The notes under the pieces are model-generated. The model saw only the letters and a list, made by a program, of their open reading frames with translations. It had not been told where the DNA came from and made no database searches. DNA of 64,000 bases from Diaphorobacter caeni (GTDB lineage: Bacteria > Pseudomonadota > Gammaproteobacteria > Burkholderiales > Burkholderiaceae_C). Position numbers and translations under genes: made by a program. Below, in pieces: positions 1 to 8,606 of the stretch (positions are counted from its first letter, which is position 1; each line of letters starts with the position of its first letter). Location: positions 1 through 64,000 of the forward strand of contig NZ_JADKYZ010000006.1 in assembly GCF_015354245.1 (NCBI RefSeq). The letters run 5' to 3'.

Positions 1-146
1 ATGAACGGGGGAATGAGGGGTTGCAGTTGTTGCCACAACTCTTTGCTGATGGGGGCTCGGGACATGAGACTGTGAAGCATAAATGCTTTTGGAGCCCTCA
101 AATTGAAGTTGTGTTAGCCGCTCTAAGACTAGGGTTGCGTTGGTGA

Positions 147-425
147 TGTGTAGGCTCAAGCCCCGGCTTTCTCGCGGCGGGACTGACCTTTGTACGATCA
201 AGCTCGCAACAGAGCCCAAGAAATGATCGGAGTCCACACATCGAAAAAGACGCACTAGGCGAGTACACGGCGCGCTTCAGGAACGAGCATTGTGAAGCCC
301 TGAGTTTCTCGGCCAGCTTTGTCGTCGGAGGGATTCGCCGCACGGCGAAGGCTCGCAATATGCAGCACGACCCCGAGGCGCAGGCCAACCGGCTCAAGCT
401 GCTGCATGGGCAGGTGAGGGAGTGA
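147..425 (+). pseudogene. Possible 3' remnant of an unrecognised gene
   Basis: A frame on the plus strand stays open from 147 to a TGA at 423-425 and has no good start codon. Its second half (from about 258) reads like a real protein C-terminus, with GC-rich third positions and the residues GEYTARFRNEH, GGIRRTAK and DPEAQANRLKLLHGQ in order; the first half does not look coding. I do not recognise the family. Its place beside tRNA-His would suit a decayed integrated element, but no integrase or att repeat is visible. It could also be chance. Confidence 0.25.
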
Positions 426-519
426 GCCGTGGAGTGAGCGTTACTTAAACCACTCAGCCTGGGGCGTTTGCCCCGATGGATAACGCTGCAAGAAATTGCA
501 TCTTGCAGGGCGGAAAAGC

Positions 520-554
520 AAAAAGCCTTCGTGATTTCCCACGAAGGCTTTTTT
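520..554 (-). terminator. Bidirectional intrinsic terminator after tRNA-His
   Basis: A perfect stem AAAAAGCCTTCGTG / CACGAAGGCTTTTT with a 6-nt loop (534-539). It has A residues on one side and T residues on the other, so it can end transcription in both directions. On the minus strand it lies about 45 bp beyond the tRNA-His 3' end and would terminate that transcript. Confidence 0.8.
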
Positions 555-598
555 ATTTCCCATTGCTACCTTTTAAGTAGCATAAGAACTAGTGTTCT

Positions 599-675
599 TG
601 GGGTGGCTGATGGGGCTCGAACCCACGACAACAGGAATCACAATCCTGGACTCTACCAACTGAGCTACAGCCACC
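599..675 (-). tRNA. tRNA-His (GTG)
   Basis: The reverse strand folds as a cloverleaf. Acceptor GTGGCTG pairs with CAGCCAC, the anticodon loop TTGTGAT sits in a CAGGA/TCCTG stem, and the T arm contains GGTTCGAACC. The extra 5' G (-1 position, base 675) and C at position 73 are hallmarks of tRNA-His. The 3' CCA is encoded (599-601). It lies downstream of ppiD on the same strand and is followed by an intrinsic terminator. Confidence 0.97.
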
Positions 676-752
676 GTAGTGCAGACTTGAATTATAACGC
701 GATATTTCTGTCTGTTTTGAGAACTTCGAAGTTTTTTCTTGCTTTGATCAAT

Positions 753-2660
753 TTACTCTGCGCTGGGGCGGGGTACCTTGATCTCGGCCTTGAAGTGCTG
801 CTTGAGCAACTCGTAGTATGCCATAGCTTCGACCCCTGACCAGACTTGCGTGTACTGTTGCTGCTCTTTTTGATAGGTGGCTGCATCCTGCGCTGCGCGC
901 GGCACGATCTTGTCGATCTTGGCGACCGCATAACCAGCGGCGCCGAGGTTCACGCCGACCCATGTGGGCAGGTTGTCGATGGGTGCCTGCAGCACGGCGT
1001 CGAGCACGGCGCGGGGCTGGTCATGCGCCTGTTCACGCGAGACGGTGACAGGTGCGGACAGGCCGGTGGCCGATGCGGGGGCGGCCTTCCATGCGGCGAG
1101 CTTGGCATCGCCATCCTGACGCGCCATTTCGGCCGCCTTGTCGGCGGTGTAGAAGGCCTTGGCTTGAACCTTTGCCTGCTCCCAGGGGATGGTCATCGCG
1201 GGCGAGTACTGGGTCACGCGGCCGGCGGCGAGCATGCTGGGGCCGACTTCGACGGCTTCCGTCGAGCGCTTGTTCTGCAGCGAGTCCTGCGCGAACAGGG
1301 CTTCCAGGAAGCGGGCGTTGGCGAGCGGGCCTTGCGTTTCGGGGCCGGGGACGCGGGCCACGTTGGCCACCGTCTGCAGCTTGAGCTTGAACTTGTCGGC
1401 CACGGCCTTGAGGTTGTCGCCCTGTTCGTAGACGGTGTTGGAGAAGGTGTCAGCCATTTCGGCGAACTTGCGCTGTGCCTGTTGATCCTTCAGATCGGCT
1501 TCGAGCTTGGGGCGCAGTTCTTCGAACGAAGGGCGGGGAGGGGTTTTCACATCGGTCAGCATGATGATGTGGAAGCCGAAATCGGATGCCACGACATCGC
1601 TGATGTCGCCCTTCTTGAGCGCGTAGGCGGCTTCTTCGAAAGGCTTGACCATCGAGCCGCGCGAGAAGAAGCCCAGATCGCCACCGGACTTGGCGGAGCC
1701 TGGATCTTCGGACTCCTTCTTGGCGACGTCGGCAAAGCTGCCGGGGTTCTTGCGCACTTCCGCCAGGATGGCTTCGGCCTTGGCCTTGGCCTTTTCGCGG
1801 TCGGCCGATGATGCGTCCTTCGATGCGCTGATCAGGATGTGGCTTGCGCGGCGTTCTTCCTTGCCGGACAGGCGCTCGAGGTTTTCCTTGTAGTAGGTGC
1901 GCAGGTCTTCTTCGTTCGGCACGATGGTGGCCTTCACGGAGTCGAGATCGAGCACGAGGTACTCCACGGAGGCTTGCTCGTTCTGCTGGAAACGCGGTGC
2001 GTTGGCCTTGTAGAAGGCTTCGACATCGGCGTCGGAGGCGGTGACCTTGGCGGTGTAGTTGTTGGCGTCGAAGCGCGCGACCTGAATCTCGCGGCCTTGC
2101 CACACGGCATCCATCGCGAGCTTCACTTCAGGCACGGTGCTGAAGGAGGAGGTCAGCACGCCGCCCATCACCTGGTTTACCGACAGGTCATAGCGCACTT
2201 GATTCTCGAAGCCTTCGGGCGTCAGGCCTTGGGCGCCGACGAGCGCCTTGTAGGCCTCGCCATCGAGCGTACCGTCGGGCTTGCGAAGCGCGGCGATCTG
2301 CGGAATCTTCTGCAGTTCGCGGGCCAGGCGCACATCGGTGGTGGCGAAGTGCATGTCGCGCGCGGCGGTCTCGTACACCTTGTCGCGCACGATGCGCTCG
2401 AGCGTTTCGTACTTGGCTTGCGGCGAGTCGAGCAGCTTGCTGTCCATGGTTGGATTCTGTGCACGCAGGCGATCGCTCGCCTGACGGTGTGCGGCATCCC
2501 AATCGGCTTGGGTGATGTCCTTGCCATTCACGCGCGCCACGACCGGGCTTTTTTCGGTGAAGTAGTTCTGGTTCACACCGACGAGAATGAACGAAGGAAC
2601 GATCAGCAAGACCAGCAAGAACATCACTATCTTTGAGTGCTTGCGGATGGCTTCAAACAT
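753..2660 (-). CDS. ppiD: PpiD-like periplasmic peptidyl-prolyl isomerase/chaperone
   Basis: A 635-residue SurA/PpiD-type folding factor, close to the usual length of PpiD. Residues 11-29 form one N-terminal membrane segment that would anchor the protein in the inner membrane with the bulk in the periplasm. A SurA_N-like chaperone region follows, then a parvulin domain at about 268-372 (RASHILI, GGDLGFFSRG and the FGFHIIM strand). Its known role is to help newly exported outer-membrane and periplasmic proteins fold near the Sec translocon. The ATG at 2660 places the membrane segment correctly. An intrinsic-terminator hairpin sits only about 30 bp upstream, so expression may depend on read-through or a close promoter. 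Confidence 0.93.
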   Translation of the reverse strand: MFEAIRKHSKIVMFLLVLLIVPSFILVGVNQNYFTEKSPVVARVNGKDITQADWDAAHRQASDRLRAQNPTMDSKLLDSPQAKYETLERIVRDKVYETAARDMHFATTDVRLARELQKIPQIAALRKPDGTLDGEAYKALVGAQGLTPEGFENQVRYDLSVNQVMGGVLTSSFSTVPEVKLAMDAVWQGREIQVARFDANNYTAKVTASDADVEAFYKANAPRFQQNEQASVEYLVLDLDSVKATIVPNEEDLRTYYKENLERLSGKEERRASHILISASKDASSADREKAKAKAEAILAEVRKNPGSFADVAKKESEDPGSAKSGGDLGFFSRGSMVKPFEEAAYALKKGDISDVVASDFGFHIIMLTDVKTPPRPSFEELRPKLEADLKDQQAQRKFAEMADTFSNTVYEQGDNLKAVADKFKLKLQTVANVARVPGPETQGPLANARFLEALFAQDSLQNKRSTEAVEVGPSMLAAGRVTQYSPAMTIPWEQAKVQAKAFYTADKAAEMARQDGDAKLAAWKAAPASATGLSAPVTVSREQAHDQPRAVLDAVLQAPIDNLPTWVGVNLGAAGYAVAKIDKIVPRAAQDAATYQKEQQQYTQVWSGVEAMAYYELLKQHFKAEIKVPRPSAE

Positions 2661-2680
2661 GGTCAGTCAATCTTTCTGGC

Positions 2681-2713
2681 AACAAAAGAAAAGGCGAACC
2701 TTGCGTTCGCCTT
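2681..2713 (-). terminator. Intrinsic terminator upstream of ppiD
   Basis: Stem AAGGCGAAC (2691-2699) / GTTCGCCTT (2705-2713) with a 5-nt loop. On the minus strand it is followed by a T-rich tract (2681-2690). It ends about 20 bp before the ppiD start codon, so it terminates something transcribed from upstream or acts as an attenuator. Confidence 0.65.
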
Positions 2714-2847
2714 AGCTTGGGCGGGGTGGCAACGTTGTGCGGCAAGGATTTCCGTCGGGTCGTCGTGACCCTCTTGGTCGGAGCCCGTGCGAACCGATTG
2801 CCAGCAGCAACCACCAACGAGGCTTGTCGTCCAACACGGACGGCAAT
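2684..2847 (-). ncRNA. Candidate small RNA or ppiD leader
   Basis: On the minus strand a TACAAT -10 element (2854-2859, preceded by GG) is followed about 160 nt later by an intrinsic terminator: stem AAGGCGAAC/GTTCGCCTT at 2691-2713 with a T-rich tail. Nothing between them looks coding. A GATTGCC/GGCAATC pair near the 5' end and a GGGTC/GACCC hairpin in the middle suggest folding. The size is similar to 6S RNA, but I cannot recognise 6S or any other named family. It could instead be an attenuated ppiD leader. No good -35 is visible. Confidence 0.35.
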
Positions 2848-2984
2848 CGAAAGATTGTACCTTTTCGTTTGCGGATTTCGTCGCCTTGCTCTCTCGCAAA
2901 CCACCAGAGGATGCAGTGCCAATGCGTTTTCGCCACGAGGAGTGCCGCTTGCGGTGCCAGCACGGTTGCAAAACGTGCAGGCGC

Positions 2985-3016
2985 AAAAAAACCACCGGAA
3001 TCGCTTCGGGTGGTTT
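2985..3016 (-). terminator. Intrinsic terminator of tRNA-Val
   Basis: Stem AAACCACC (2989-2996) / GGTGGTTT (3009-3016), with an inner GAA/TTC extension. On the minus strand it is followed by seven T residues (2985-2991). It lies about 20 bp beyond the tRNA-Val 3' end. Confidence 0.8.
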
Positions 3017-3034
3017 CTTCAGGAGGGGATCTAG

Positions 3035-3110
3035 TGGTGGGTGCTAACGGGGTCGAACCGCTGACCTACGCCTTGTAAGGGCGCCGCTCTACCAACTGAG
3101 CTAAGCACCC
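3035..3110 (-). tRNA. tRNA-Val (TAC)
   Basis: Cloverleaf on the minus strand. Acceptor GGGTGCT pairs with AGCACCC, the anticodon loop is CTTACAA (TAC, reading GUA) in a GCGCC/GGCGT stem, the T loop contains GGTTCGACC, the discriminator is A and the 3' CCA is encoded at 3035-3037. It starts only 15 bp after the hupB stop codon, so it is probably co-transcribed with hupB. Confidence 0.97.
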
Positions 3111-3125
3111 ACTTCAATCAACCTG

Positions 3126-3398
3126 TCAGTTCAGAGCATCCTTCAATGCCTTGCCTGGACGGAACTTTGGCACTTTTGCTGCCTTGATCTTGATTGTATC
3201 ACCGGTACGGGGGTTGCGACCCGTACGAGCTGCACGCTTGCCCACTGCGAAAGTGCCGAAGCCGACGAGCGACACCGTGCCACCCTTTTTCAGCGTCTTC
3301 TTGACCGCGTCGATCGTGGATTCCAGAGCGCGCGCTGCGGCGGCCTTGGAGATGTCAGCGTTGTTAGCAATGTGCTCAATCAGTTCGGTTTTATTCAC
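3126..3398 (-). CDS. hupB: HU family DNA-binding protein
   Basis: A 90-residue nucleoid protein that binds and bends DNA as a dimer. It has the complete HU fold: N-terminal helices [11 protein letters not shown], the GFGTF turn, the GRNPRTG arm with the intercalating proline, and a basic C-terminus. The start is a GTG at 3396-3398, supported by an AGAGG Shine-Dalgarno about 6 nt upstream. A consensus sigma-70 promoter lies about 125 bp upstream and tRNA-Val follows immediately downstream. Family assignment is certain; whether it is the alpha or beta paralogue is not resolved here. Confidence 0.96.
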   Translation of the reverse strand: MNKTELIEHIANNADISKAAAARALESTIDAVKKTLKKGGTVSLVGFGTFAVGKRAARTGRNPRTGDTIKIKAAKVPKFRPGKALKDALN

Positions 3399-3530
3399 AA
3401 GGAACCTCTCGCAAATGAGTGGATGGAATTAGTTCGTTCTTGCATACCTGGAGGGAGTTTTCTGTTGCCGCCTTGTGGCAACTCATCAGTCTGAAAGAAA
3501 GACTGCGTGCTCAACAGATTGCTGTTCCAG

Positions 3531-3559
3531 ATTAAAGCTACCACGTTCGTCGGTGTCAA
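3531..3559 (-). promoter_or_regulatory. Sigma-70 promoter of hupB
   Basis: On the minus strand a perfect -35 TTGACA (3554-3559) is separated by 17 bp from a -10 TTTAAT (3531-3536). The predicted start near 3524 leaves a leader of about 125 nt containing two small hairpins (AGTCT/AGACT and GTTGCC/GGCAAC). The rest of the 3399-3710 gap shows no gene. Confidence 0.7.
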
Positions 3560-3710
3560 TACAGACAGCCGCTCTGCAATAGCATGGATGGGAATTCTAG
3601 TCGTATTTTTCGCTGGTTCTCAGGCTTGTTGAAGCTTTTGCCGCGCAAAAGCGCATGCAGCCTTCATGTGGTTGACTTGGATGCAACACATGTAGCGATA
3701 TTGATGTTTG

Positions 3711-4280
3711 CTACTTGACAACGCGGGCGCGAATTTCCGGCAGCGCTTTCTGCAGGTAGTAGACCATCGACCAGACGGTCAGGATCGCGGCGATCCAGAT
3801 CAGCCAGGTGCCCCACACGCCGGTGTCGATGACGCCGAAGAGCTTGTCGTCATATAGAAGAAACGGAATCGCGACCATCTGCACGGTGGTCTTGAGCTTG
3901 CCGATCATGTGGACCGCGACGCTCTTGCTGGCGCCGATCTGGGCCATCCACTCGCGCAGTGCCGAGATGGCGATCTCGCGGCCAATGATGATCAGCGCGA
4001 CGAACACGTCGGCACGCTGCAGATGCACCAGAACGAGGAGGGCGGCGCAGACGAGGAACTTGTCCGCGACAGGATCGAGAAACGCCCCGAAGGACGATGT
4101 CTGATTGAGCTTGCGGGCCAGATATCCGTCGAGCCAGTCGGTGATCGCGAAGGCGATGAACATCACCGTCGCGATCAGGTTCTTGGTCTGCAGCTCCAGC
4201 GGTGCGGAGTACACCCCCACGATCAAAGGGATCGCGACGATGCGCGTCCAGGTCATTATGGTGGGGATAGTGAAAAACAT
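3711..4280 (-). CDS. pgsA: CDP-diacylglycerol--glycerol-3-phosphate 3-phosphatidyltransferase
   Basis: A 189-residue integral membrane enzyme that makes phosphatidylglycerol phosphate, the committed step to phosphatidylglycerol and cardiolipin. The CDP-alcohol phosphotransferase signature D-G-x2-A-R-x8-G-x3-D-x3-D is complete, with D51, D69 and D73 visible and D48 just before. Several hydrophobic segments cover the rest, and the length is typical. It lies 90 bp downstream of uvrC on the same strand, the classic proteobacterial uvrC-pgsA pairing. The start at 4280 gives the standard MFFTIPTIMTW N-terminus. Confidence 0.96.
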   Translation of the reverse strand: MFFTIPTIMTWTRIVAIPLIVGVYSAPLELQTKNLIATVMFIAFAITDWLDGYLARKLNQTSSFGAFLDPVADKFLVCAALLVLVHLQRADVFVALIIIGREIAISALREWMAQIGASKSVAVHMIGKLKTTVQMVAIPFLLYDDKLFGVIDTGVWGTWLIWIAAILTVWSMVYYLQKALPEIRARVVK

Positions 4281-4370
4281 GGGGCGATTGTGTCATGCAA
4301 AACAAAGCCCTGCCAGCAACCCCAGCCGCGGGGCGCGAAACCGGGCCGGATTCCACGTTTCCCGCATGAA

Positions 4371-6401
4371 TCAGCGCAACGCGCGGTAGATTTCTTCGGC
4401 GAGATCGCGCGATATTCCTTCGACGGAAGCCAGATCTTCGACGCTTGCGTCACCCACGCCGCGCACGCCGCCAAAGCGCTGCAGCAGCCGGGCGCGCTTC
4501 TTCGGGCCGATGCCGGGAATGTCTTCCAGCCGGCTGCCGCCCACGCGCACCTTGGCCCGCGCCGCACGCATGCCGGTGATCGCGAAACGGTGGGCTTCGT
4601 CGCGGATCTGCGCGACCAGCATGAGCGCGGCCGAGTCCGTGCCGAGATAGACCTTCTCGCGGCCATCCGCGAACACGAGTTCTTCGAGGCCGACCTTGCG
4701 ACCTTCGCCCTTTTCGACGCCGACGATGCGTGAGACGTCCAGCCCGAGGTGCTCGAACACTTCGCGCGCCATGCTGACCTGGCCTTTGCCGCCGTCGACC
4801 AGCACCAGGTCGGGCAGGCGCGCCTGGCCTGCCGCGACCTCGGCGCCACCGGCCTCGCGCTGCGCCTCGGCCACCTTGCTGTAGCGGCGCGTGAGCACCT
4901 GCCGCATGGCGGCGTAGTCGTCACCGCCGGTGATGCCCTCGATCTTGAAGCGGCGATATTCGCTGCTCTGCATCTTGTGGTGATGGAACACGACGCAGGA
5001 GGCCTGCGTGGATTCGCCCGCCGTGTGCGAGATGTCGAAGCACTCGATGGTGAGCTGGTCCAGATCCTCGGCCTCGAGGTCCAGCGCCTCGGCCAGCGCA
5101 CGGGTGCGCGCCTGCTGCGAGCCTTCTTCGGACAGCAGCCGCGCGAGCTGGATGTCGGCGTTCTTCTGCGCCATCTCCAGCCACACGCGCCGCTGCTCGC
5201 GTGGCTGGTTGACCGCGTGCACGCGCACACCGCTTTGCTCGCTGAGCGCATCGAGCAGCACCTCGTCCACCGGCTCGCTGACCAGCAGCGTGGGGGGCAC
5301 GGGCACATGCAGATAGTGCTGGGCGATGAAGGCCTCGAGCACCTGCTGAGCGACCGGGCGCTGCTCGGTTTCGGGCGCTTCGTGGGTTTCGTGTGTTTCC
5401 TGGTCAGTCGCCTCGACGTCCTTTTCGGCGCGATAGATGGCTGTCGCGTCTTCCACATGCGTGGGAAAGTAGGCGCGGTCGCCGAGATGCCGACCGCCGC
5501 GCACCATCGCCAGATTCACGCATGCGCGGCCGCCATGCACCTTCACGGCCAGAATGTCCACGTCCTTGTCGGAGACCGTCTCGATCGCCTGCTGATGCAG
5601 TACGCGCGAGAGCGCCGTGATCTGGTTGCGGATTTCGGCGGCCTGCTCGAATTCGAGCTTCTCCGAATGCGCCATCATGCGTGCCTCGAGCTGCTGCAGC
5701 AACTCCTGCGTCTCGCCGCGCAACATGGCCTCGGCGTGGCCCACATCGACCGCGTAGGCCTCCGGCGAAATCAGATTGACGCAAGGCGCGGTGCAGCGCT
5801 TGATCTGATAGAGCAGGCAGGGCCGCGTGCGGTTGGAGAAAACCGTGTCCTCGCAGGTGCGCAGGCGAAAGACCTTCTGCAGCAGCAGAATGGTTTCCTT
5901 GACCGCCCAGGCACCAGGATAGGGGCCGAAGTAGCGATGCCGCTTGTCCACCGCGCCGCGGTAATAGGCGATGCGCGGAAACTTCTGTCCCGCTGCGGAA
6001 CCCGTGCCATCCTTGGCGGCCACGCCGGTGATCTTCAGATAGGGGTAGCTCTTGTCGTCGCGGAACAGGATGTTGTACTTGGGGTTCAGCGACTTGATCA
6101 GATTGTTTTCCAGCAGCAGCGCCTCGGCTTCCGAGCGCACCACCGTGGTCTCCAGCTTCACGATCTTGCTGACCATGTGTCCGATGCGCGTGCCGCCATG
6201 GTTCTTTGCGAAGTAGCTCGACACGCGCTTCTTCAGATTGCGCGCCTTGCCCACGTAGAGCAGCGCATCCTGCGCATCAAAATAGCGATACACGCCCGGC
6301 AGGGGCGGCAGCGCGGCGACCTGGGCCAGCAGTTCGGCGGAATGCGGTTCTGGCGCTGCGGGGGCGGCGGGATCGGCAGGAGTGGAGGGCGAAGACGACA
6401 T
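4371..6401 (-). CDS. uvrC: UvrABC excinuclease subunit C
   Basis: A 676-residue nucleotide-excision-repair nuclease that makes the incisions on both sides of a lesion in the UvrB-DNA complex. Domains in order: the GIY-YIG nuclease domain near residues 32-110 (LPGVYRYF and [14 protein letters not shown]), a cysteine region (CLLYQIKRC), the UVR motif that contacts UvrB at about 220-260, an RNase H-like second nuclease domain ([19 protein letters not shown]), and a C-terminal helix-hairpin-helix pair ([16 protein letters not shown]). A hydrophilic, Glu/Thr-rich insert lies near 330-350. The N-terminus has an alanine/proline-rich tail of about 20 residues, so a slightly later start is possible. 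Confidence 0.97.
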   Translation of the reverse strand: MSSSPSTPADPAAPAAPEPHSAELLAQVAALPPLPGVYRYFDAQDALLYVGKARNLKKRVSSYFAKNHGGTRIGHMVSKIVKLETTVVRSEAEALLLENNLIKSLNPKYNILFRDDKSYPYLKITGVAAKDGTGSAAGQKFPRIAYYRGAVDKRHRYFGPYPGAWAVKETILLLQKVFRLRTCEDTVFSNRTRPCLLYQIKRCTAPCVNLISPEAYAVDVGHAEAMLRGETQELLQQLEARMMAHSEKLEFEQAAEIRNQITALSRVLHQQAIETVSDKDVDILAVKVHGGRACVNLAMVRGGRHLGDRAYFPTHVEDATAIYRAEKDVEATDQETHETHEAPETEQRPVAQQVLEAFIAQHYLHVPVPPTLLVSEPVDEVLLDALSEQSGVRVHAVNQPREQRRVWLEMAQKNADIQLARLLSEEGSQQARTRALAEALDLEAEDLDQLTIECFDISHTAGESTQASCVVFHHHKMQSSEYRRFKIEGITGGDDYAAMRQVLTRRYSKVAEAQREAGGAEVAAGQARLPDLVLVDGGKGQVSMAREVFEHLGLDVSRIVGVEKGEGRKVGLEELVFADGREKVYLGTDSAALMLVAQIRDEAHRFAITGMRAARAKVRVGGSRLEDIPGIGPKKRARLLQRFGGVRGVGDASVEDLASVEGISRDLAEEIYRALR

Positions 6402-6464
6402 GTGCGTATTGTCATCGCACTTGCGCCGTCGTGCTTCAAGCGGACGGGCGCGGTCAGAGCGCCG

Positions 6465-7385
6465 TCAGAGCGCCGTGTCCAGCACCATCATCATCACGAA
6501 TCCGGTCATCAGTCCGGCGGTGGCGTGTGCTTCATGTCCCTTGCGGTGTGACTCGGGAATGATCTCGTGGCTGATCACGAACAGCATGGCTCCCGCTGCA
6601 AATCCGAGTCCCCATGGGAGGAGGAGGATGGAGTTGCTGATCATCGCCGCGCCGATCACCGCGCCCAGCGGCTCGACGAGTCCCGAGAGCACTCCCAGCA
6701 GAACCGAGAAGCCGCGTGAATAGCCGACCGCCAGCAGCGCGGAGGCCACCACGAATCCTTCGGGTACGTCCTGAATGGCGATGCCGATGGCCAGCGCGTT
6801 GGCGCGCAGTCCTTCGTTGCCCGCATATCCGACGCCGATGGCAAGCCCTTCGGGCAGGTTGTGCAGCATGATGGCGATGACGAACAGCCAGGTGCGGCGC
6901 AGCTTGCGGGCTGACGCGCCTTCGCGCCCCTTGATGAAATGCTCGTGCGGCAGCATGCGGTCCAGTGCCAGCAGCGCCAGTCCGCCCAGCAGAATGGCCG
7001 CACCCACGATGCCGCCGGCGCCCCATGCGTTGCTTCCGGCAAGGGGCGTGGAGCGGGCGGCTTCCAATGCCGGCATCACCAACGAGAACGCACATGCTGC
7101 AAGCATCACGCCCGCGCCAAAGCCGAACAGCGTGTCCTGCACGCGCTCCGATGGGCGCTGCGCGAGCAGCACCGGCAGCGTTCCAAGCGCGGTCGCCAAT
7201 GCGGCGATGCTGCCGCCGATCAGCGCGCTGCGTGCGGCCTGCTGCTCCTGTAGCGCATTCCAAAGGAACATGCACGCAGCCAGCGCGCCGAGCATGCAGA
7301 TCGCGAGTCCGACGCAGGTTTTCAAGCGCAACGGCGACCTCTCCTGAGGCGTGTTGGAGTGAAGCGAAATCTCTTCGATCAGCAT
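6465..7385 (-). CDS. ZIP family metal transporter (GufA-like)
   Basis: A 306-residue polytopic membrane protein expected to import divalent metal (zinc, iron or manganese). About eight hydrophobic segments are visible, with the ZIP metal-binding motifs HNLPEG in one helix and QDVPEG in the next, and a short histidine-containing loop (HEHFIKG) between helices. The frame is open further upstream into sodA, but the ATG at 7385 is chosen: it has an AGAGGA Shine-Dalgarno, and the upstream extension is only the sodA sequence in another frame. It starts 49 bp after sodA, as last gene of the predicted Fur-controlled operon. Manganese import would suit supply of the Mn-type SodA, but that is inference. 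Confidence 0.88.
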   Translation of the reverse strand: MLIEEISLHSNTPQERSPLRLKTCVGLAICMLGALAACMFLWNALQEQQAARSALIGGSIAALATALGTLPVLLAQRPSERVQDTLFGFGAGVMLAACAFSLVMPALEAARSTPLAGSNAWGAGGIVGAAILLGGLALLALDRMLPHEHFIKGREGASARKLRRTWLFVIAIMLHNLPEGLAIGVGYAGNEGLRANALAIGIAIQDVPEGFVVASALLAVGYSRGFSVLLGVLSGLVEPLGAVIGAAMISNSILLLPWGLGFAAGAMLFVISHEIIPESHRKGHEAHATAGLMTGFVMMMVLDTAL

Positions 7386-7434
7386 GTCCGTTTCCTCTTT
7401 TTCCATGGTGCGTGCGCTTGCTCGGACGGGCGCG

Positions 7435-8073
7435 TCACTTCGCGGCGAGAGTCCTTGTGGCTGCGGCGTGGCGGCGCGCCACCTCCGTCCAGTCGATGAC
7501 GTTGAAGAACGCCGCGATGTATTCGGGACGGCGATTCTGGTACTTGAGGTAGTACGCGTGCTCCCAGACATCGAGGCCCAGAATCGGCGTGTGGCCGGAG
7601 GCGATTCCGGGCATGAGCGGCGAGTCCTGATTGGCGGTGCTTTCGACCGCGAGCTGACCGGCAGCATTCACCGTGAGCCAGGCCCAGCCGCTGCCGAATC
7701 GGGTCAACGCCGCCTTGGTGAATTCCGCACGAAATGCATCCATGCCGCCGAGGTCCGTATCGATGGCCTGTGCCAGCGCGTCGGTGGGAGCGCCGCCGCC
7801 CGTGGGCGACATCACCTGCCAGAACAGGCTGTGGTTCGCATGCCCGCCGCCGTTGTTGCGCACGGGCGCGTGCAGCTTGTCGGGAAGCGAGGCGATGCGT
7901 GCAATCAACTCATCCACCGGCAGCGCCGCGAATTCGCTTCCTTCCAGCGCAGCGTTCAGATTGTTCACATAGGTCTGGTGGTGTCTGGTGTAGTGGATCT
8001 CCATGGTCTGGGCATCGATGTTCGGCTCCAGAGCGTCGTAGGCATAGGGCAGCGGGGGCAGGGCATGTGGCAT
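7435..8073 (-). CDS. sodA: Superoxide dismutase, Mn type
   Basis: A 212-residue cytoplasmic enzyme converting superoxide to peroxide and oxygen. The metal ligands are visible in [23 protein letters not shown] and [11 protein letters not shown]. The [11 protein letters not shown] and [14 protein letters not shown] forms match Mn-type SodA better than Fe-type SodB. The ATG at 8073 gives the standard [18 protein letters not shown]-terminus; an in-frame TTG 36 bp upstream is less likely. It lies third in a four-gene minus-strand operon behind a Fur-type promoter, consistent with the known replacement of Fe-SOD by Mn-SOD when iron is short. The layout recalls the Fur-controlled fagA-fumC-orfX-sodA operon of Pseudomonas. 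Confidence 0.94.
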   Translation of the reverse strand: MPHALPPLPYAYDALEPNIDAQTMEIHYTRHHQTYVNNLNAALEGSEFAALPVDELIARIASLPDKLHAPVRNNGGGHANHSLFWQVMSPTGGGAPTDALAQAIDTDLGGMDAFRAEFTKAALTRFGSGWAWLTVNAAGQLAVESTANQDSPLMPGIASGHTPILGLDVWEHAYYLKYQNRRPEYIAAFFNVIDWTEVARRHAAATRTLAAK

Positions 8074-8105
8074 GGTGAAAAACCGATTGAGGTGAAAAAG
8101 GGGAA

Positions 8106-8606
8106 TCAATGCAGCGACGTGCTGTGGTGAGGGCCGATGTGCGGCACCGAACGCGGAAGCGCATCGGCGTCATGCGTGGCGTCGCTCGGCTGTGCGCCCT
8201 GTGAATTCAGCGCGGCCCACGTGTAGCGGATGTGGTGGCAGGCGGCCAGACGCATGGCCTCGGATTCGTCCTCGCTCTGCATCAGTGCGACAAGCCGGTG
8301 GTGCGCGCAGCGCAGGCACTCTGCGGCCTGTGCCTTCTGGTCCATGGCTTCCAGGCATTCGGCGAGATTCAGATGCGCGACGACGAAGGCCGCGAGGCGA
8401 TCGTCGTGCGTCACCTCGATGCTGCCTGCATGCCTGAACAGCAACTGGTGCGCCACGCGCAGCGCCTGCTCATGCCATGCGAGGGCGTGCGCGACGCATT
8501 GCGTCTGGCGCGCATCGTTGCCCTCCAGCGTCAATCGCCGCCATTCAGCCAGCAGGGCGCTGGCGGTTGATGGCGAGGTGCTTGAATGGGGGTGAATGGT
8601 GCTCAT
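8106..8606 (-). CDS. Hypothetical helical protein of the sodA operon (OrfX-like)
   Basis: A 166-residue soluble protein without signal peptide or membrane segment. It is predicted to be mainly helical, with TPR-like alternation of leucine and alanine ([21 protein letters not shown]) and a low-complexity C-terminal tail rich in His, Ser and Pro. The start codon overlaps the stop of the DUF2325 gene (ATGA at 8603-8606) and sodA follows after 32 bp, so the three are translationally close. Its position matches orfX upstream of sodA in Pseudomonas, a gene of unknown function. The assignment rests on position and general fold, not on a catalytic motif. Confidence 0.7.
   Translation of the reverse strand: MSTIHPHSSTSPSTASALLAEWRRLTLEGNDARQTQCVAHALAWHEQALRVAHQLLFRHAGSIEVTHDDRLAAFVVAHLNLAECLEAMDQKAQAAECLRCAHHRLVALMQSEDESEAMRLAACHHIRYTWAALNSQGAQPSDATHDADALPRSVPHIGPHHSTSLH

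Larger units (their letters stand above)
1..598. other. Gene-poor window start
   Basis: No convincing complete gene is seen here. The stretch holds one possible C-terminal gene remnant (about 147-425, plus strand), a small hairpin at 486-508 without a T tract, and the terminator-like hairpin at 520-554. The window edge may cut the context needed to interpret the left end. Confidence 0.5.
2661..3034. other. Intergenic region between ppiD and tRNA-Val
   Basis: There is no credible protein gene in these 374 bp; open frames on both strands are short and arginine-rich. The region holds, on the minus strand, the tRNA-Val terminator (2985-3016), a TACAAT -10 element (2854-2859) and a second intrinsic terminator (2681-2713). 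Together the last two outline a possible small RNA or ppiD leader. Confidence 0.6.

Noticed and set aside
486-508. Hairpin CTGCAAGA/TCTTGCAG as a terminator
   Set aside because: No T tract on either strand and no gene needing termination there.
7386-7667. N-terminal extension of the ZIP transporter into sodA
   Set aside because: The additional 94 residues are Ser/Arg rich shadow sequence; the ATG at 7385 has the Shine-Dalgarno.
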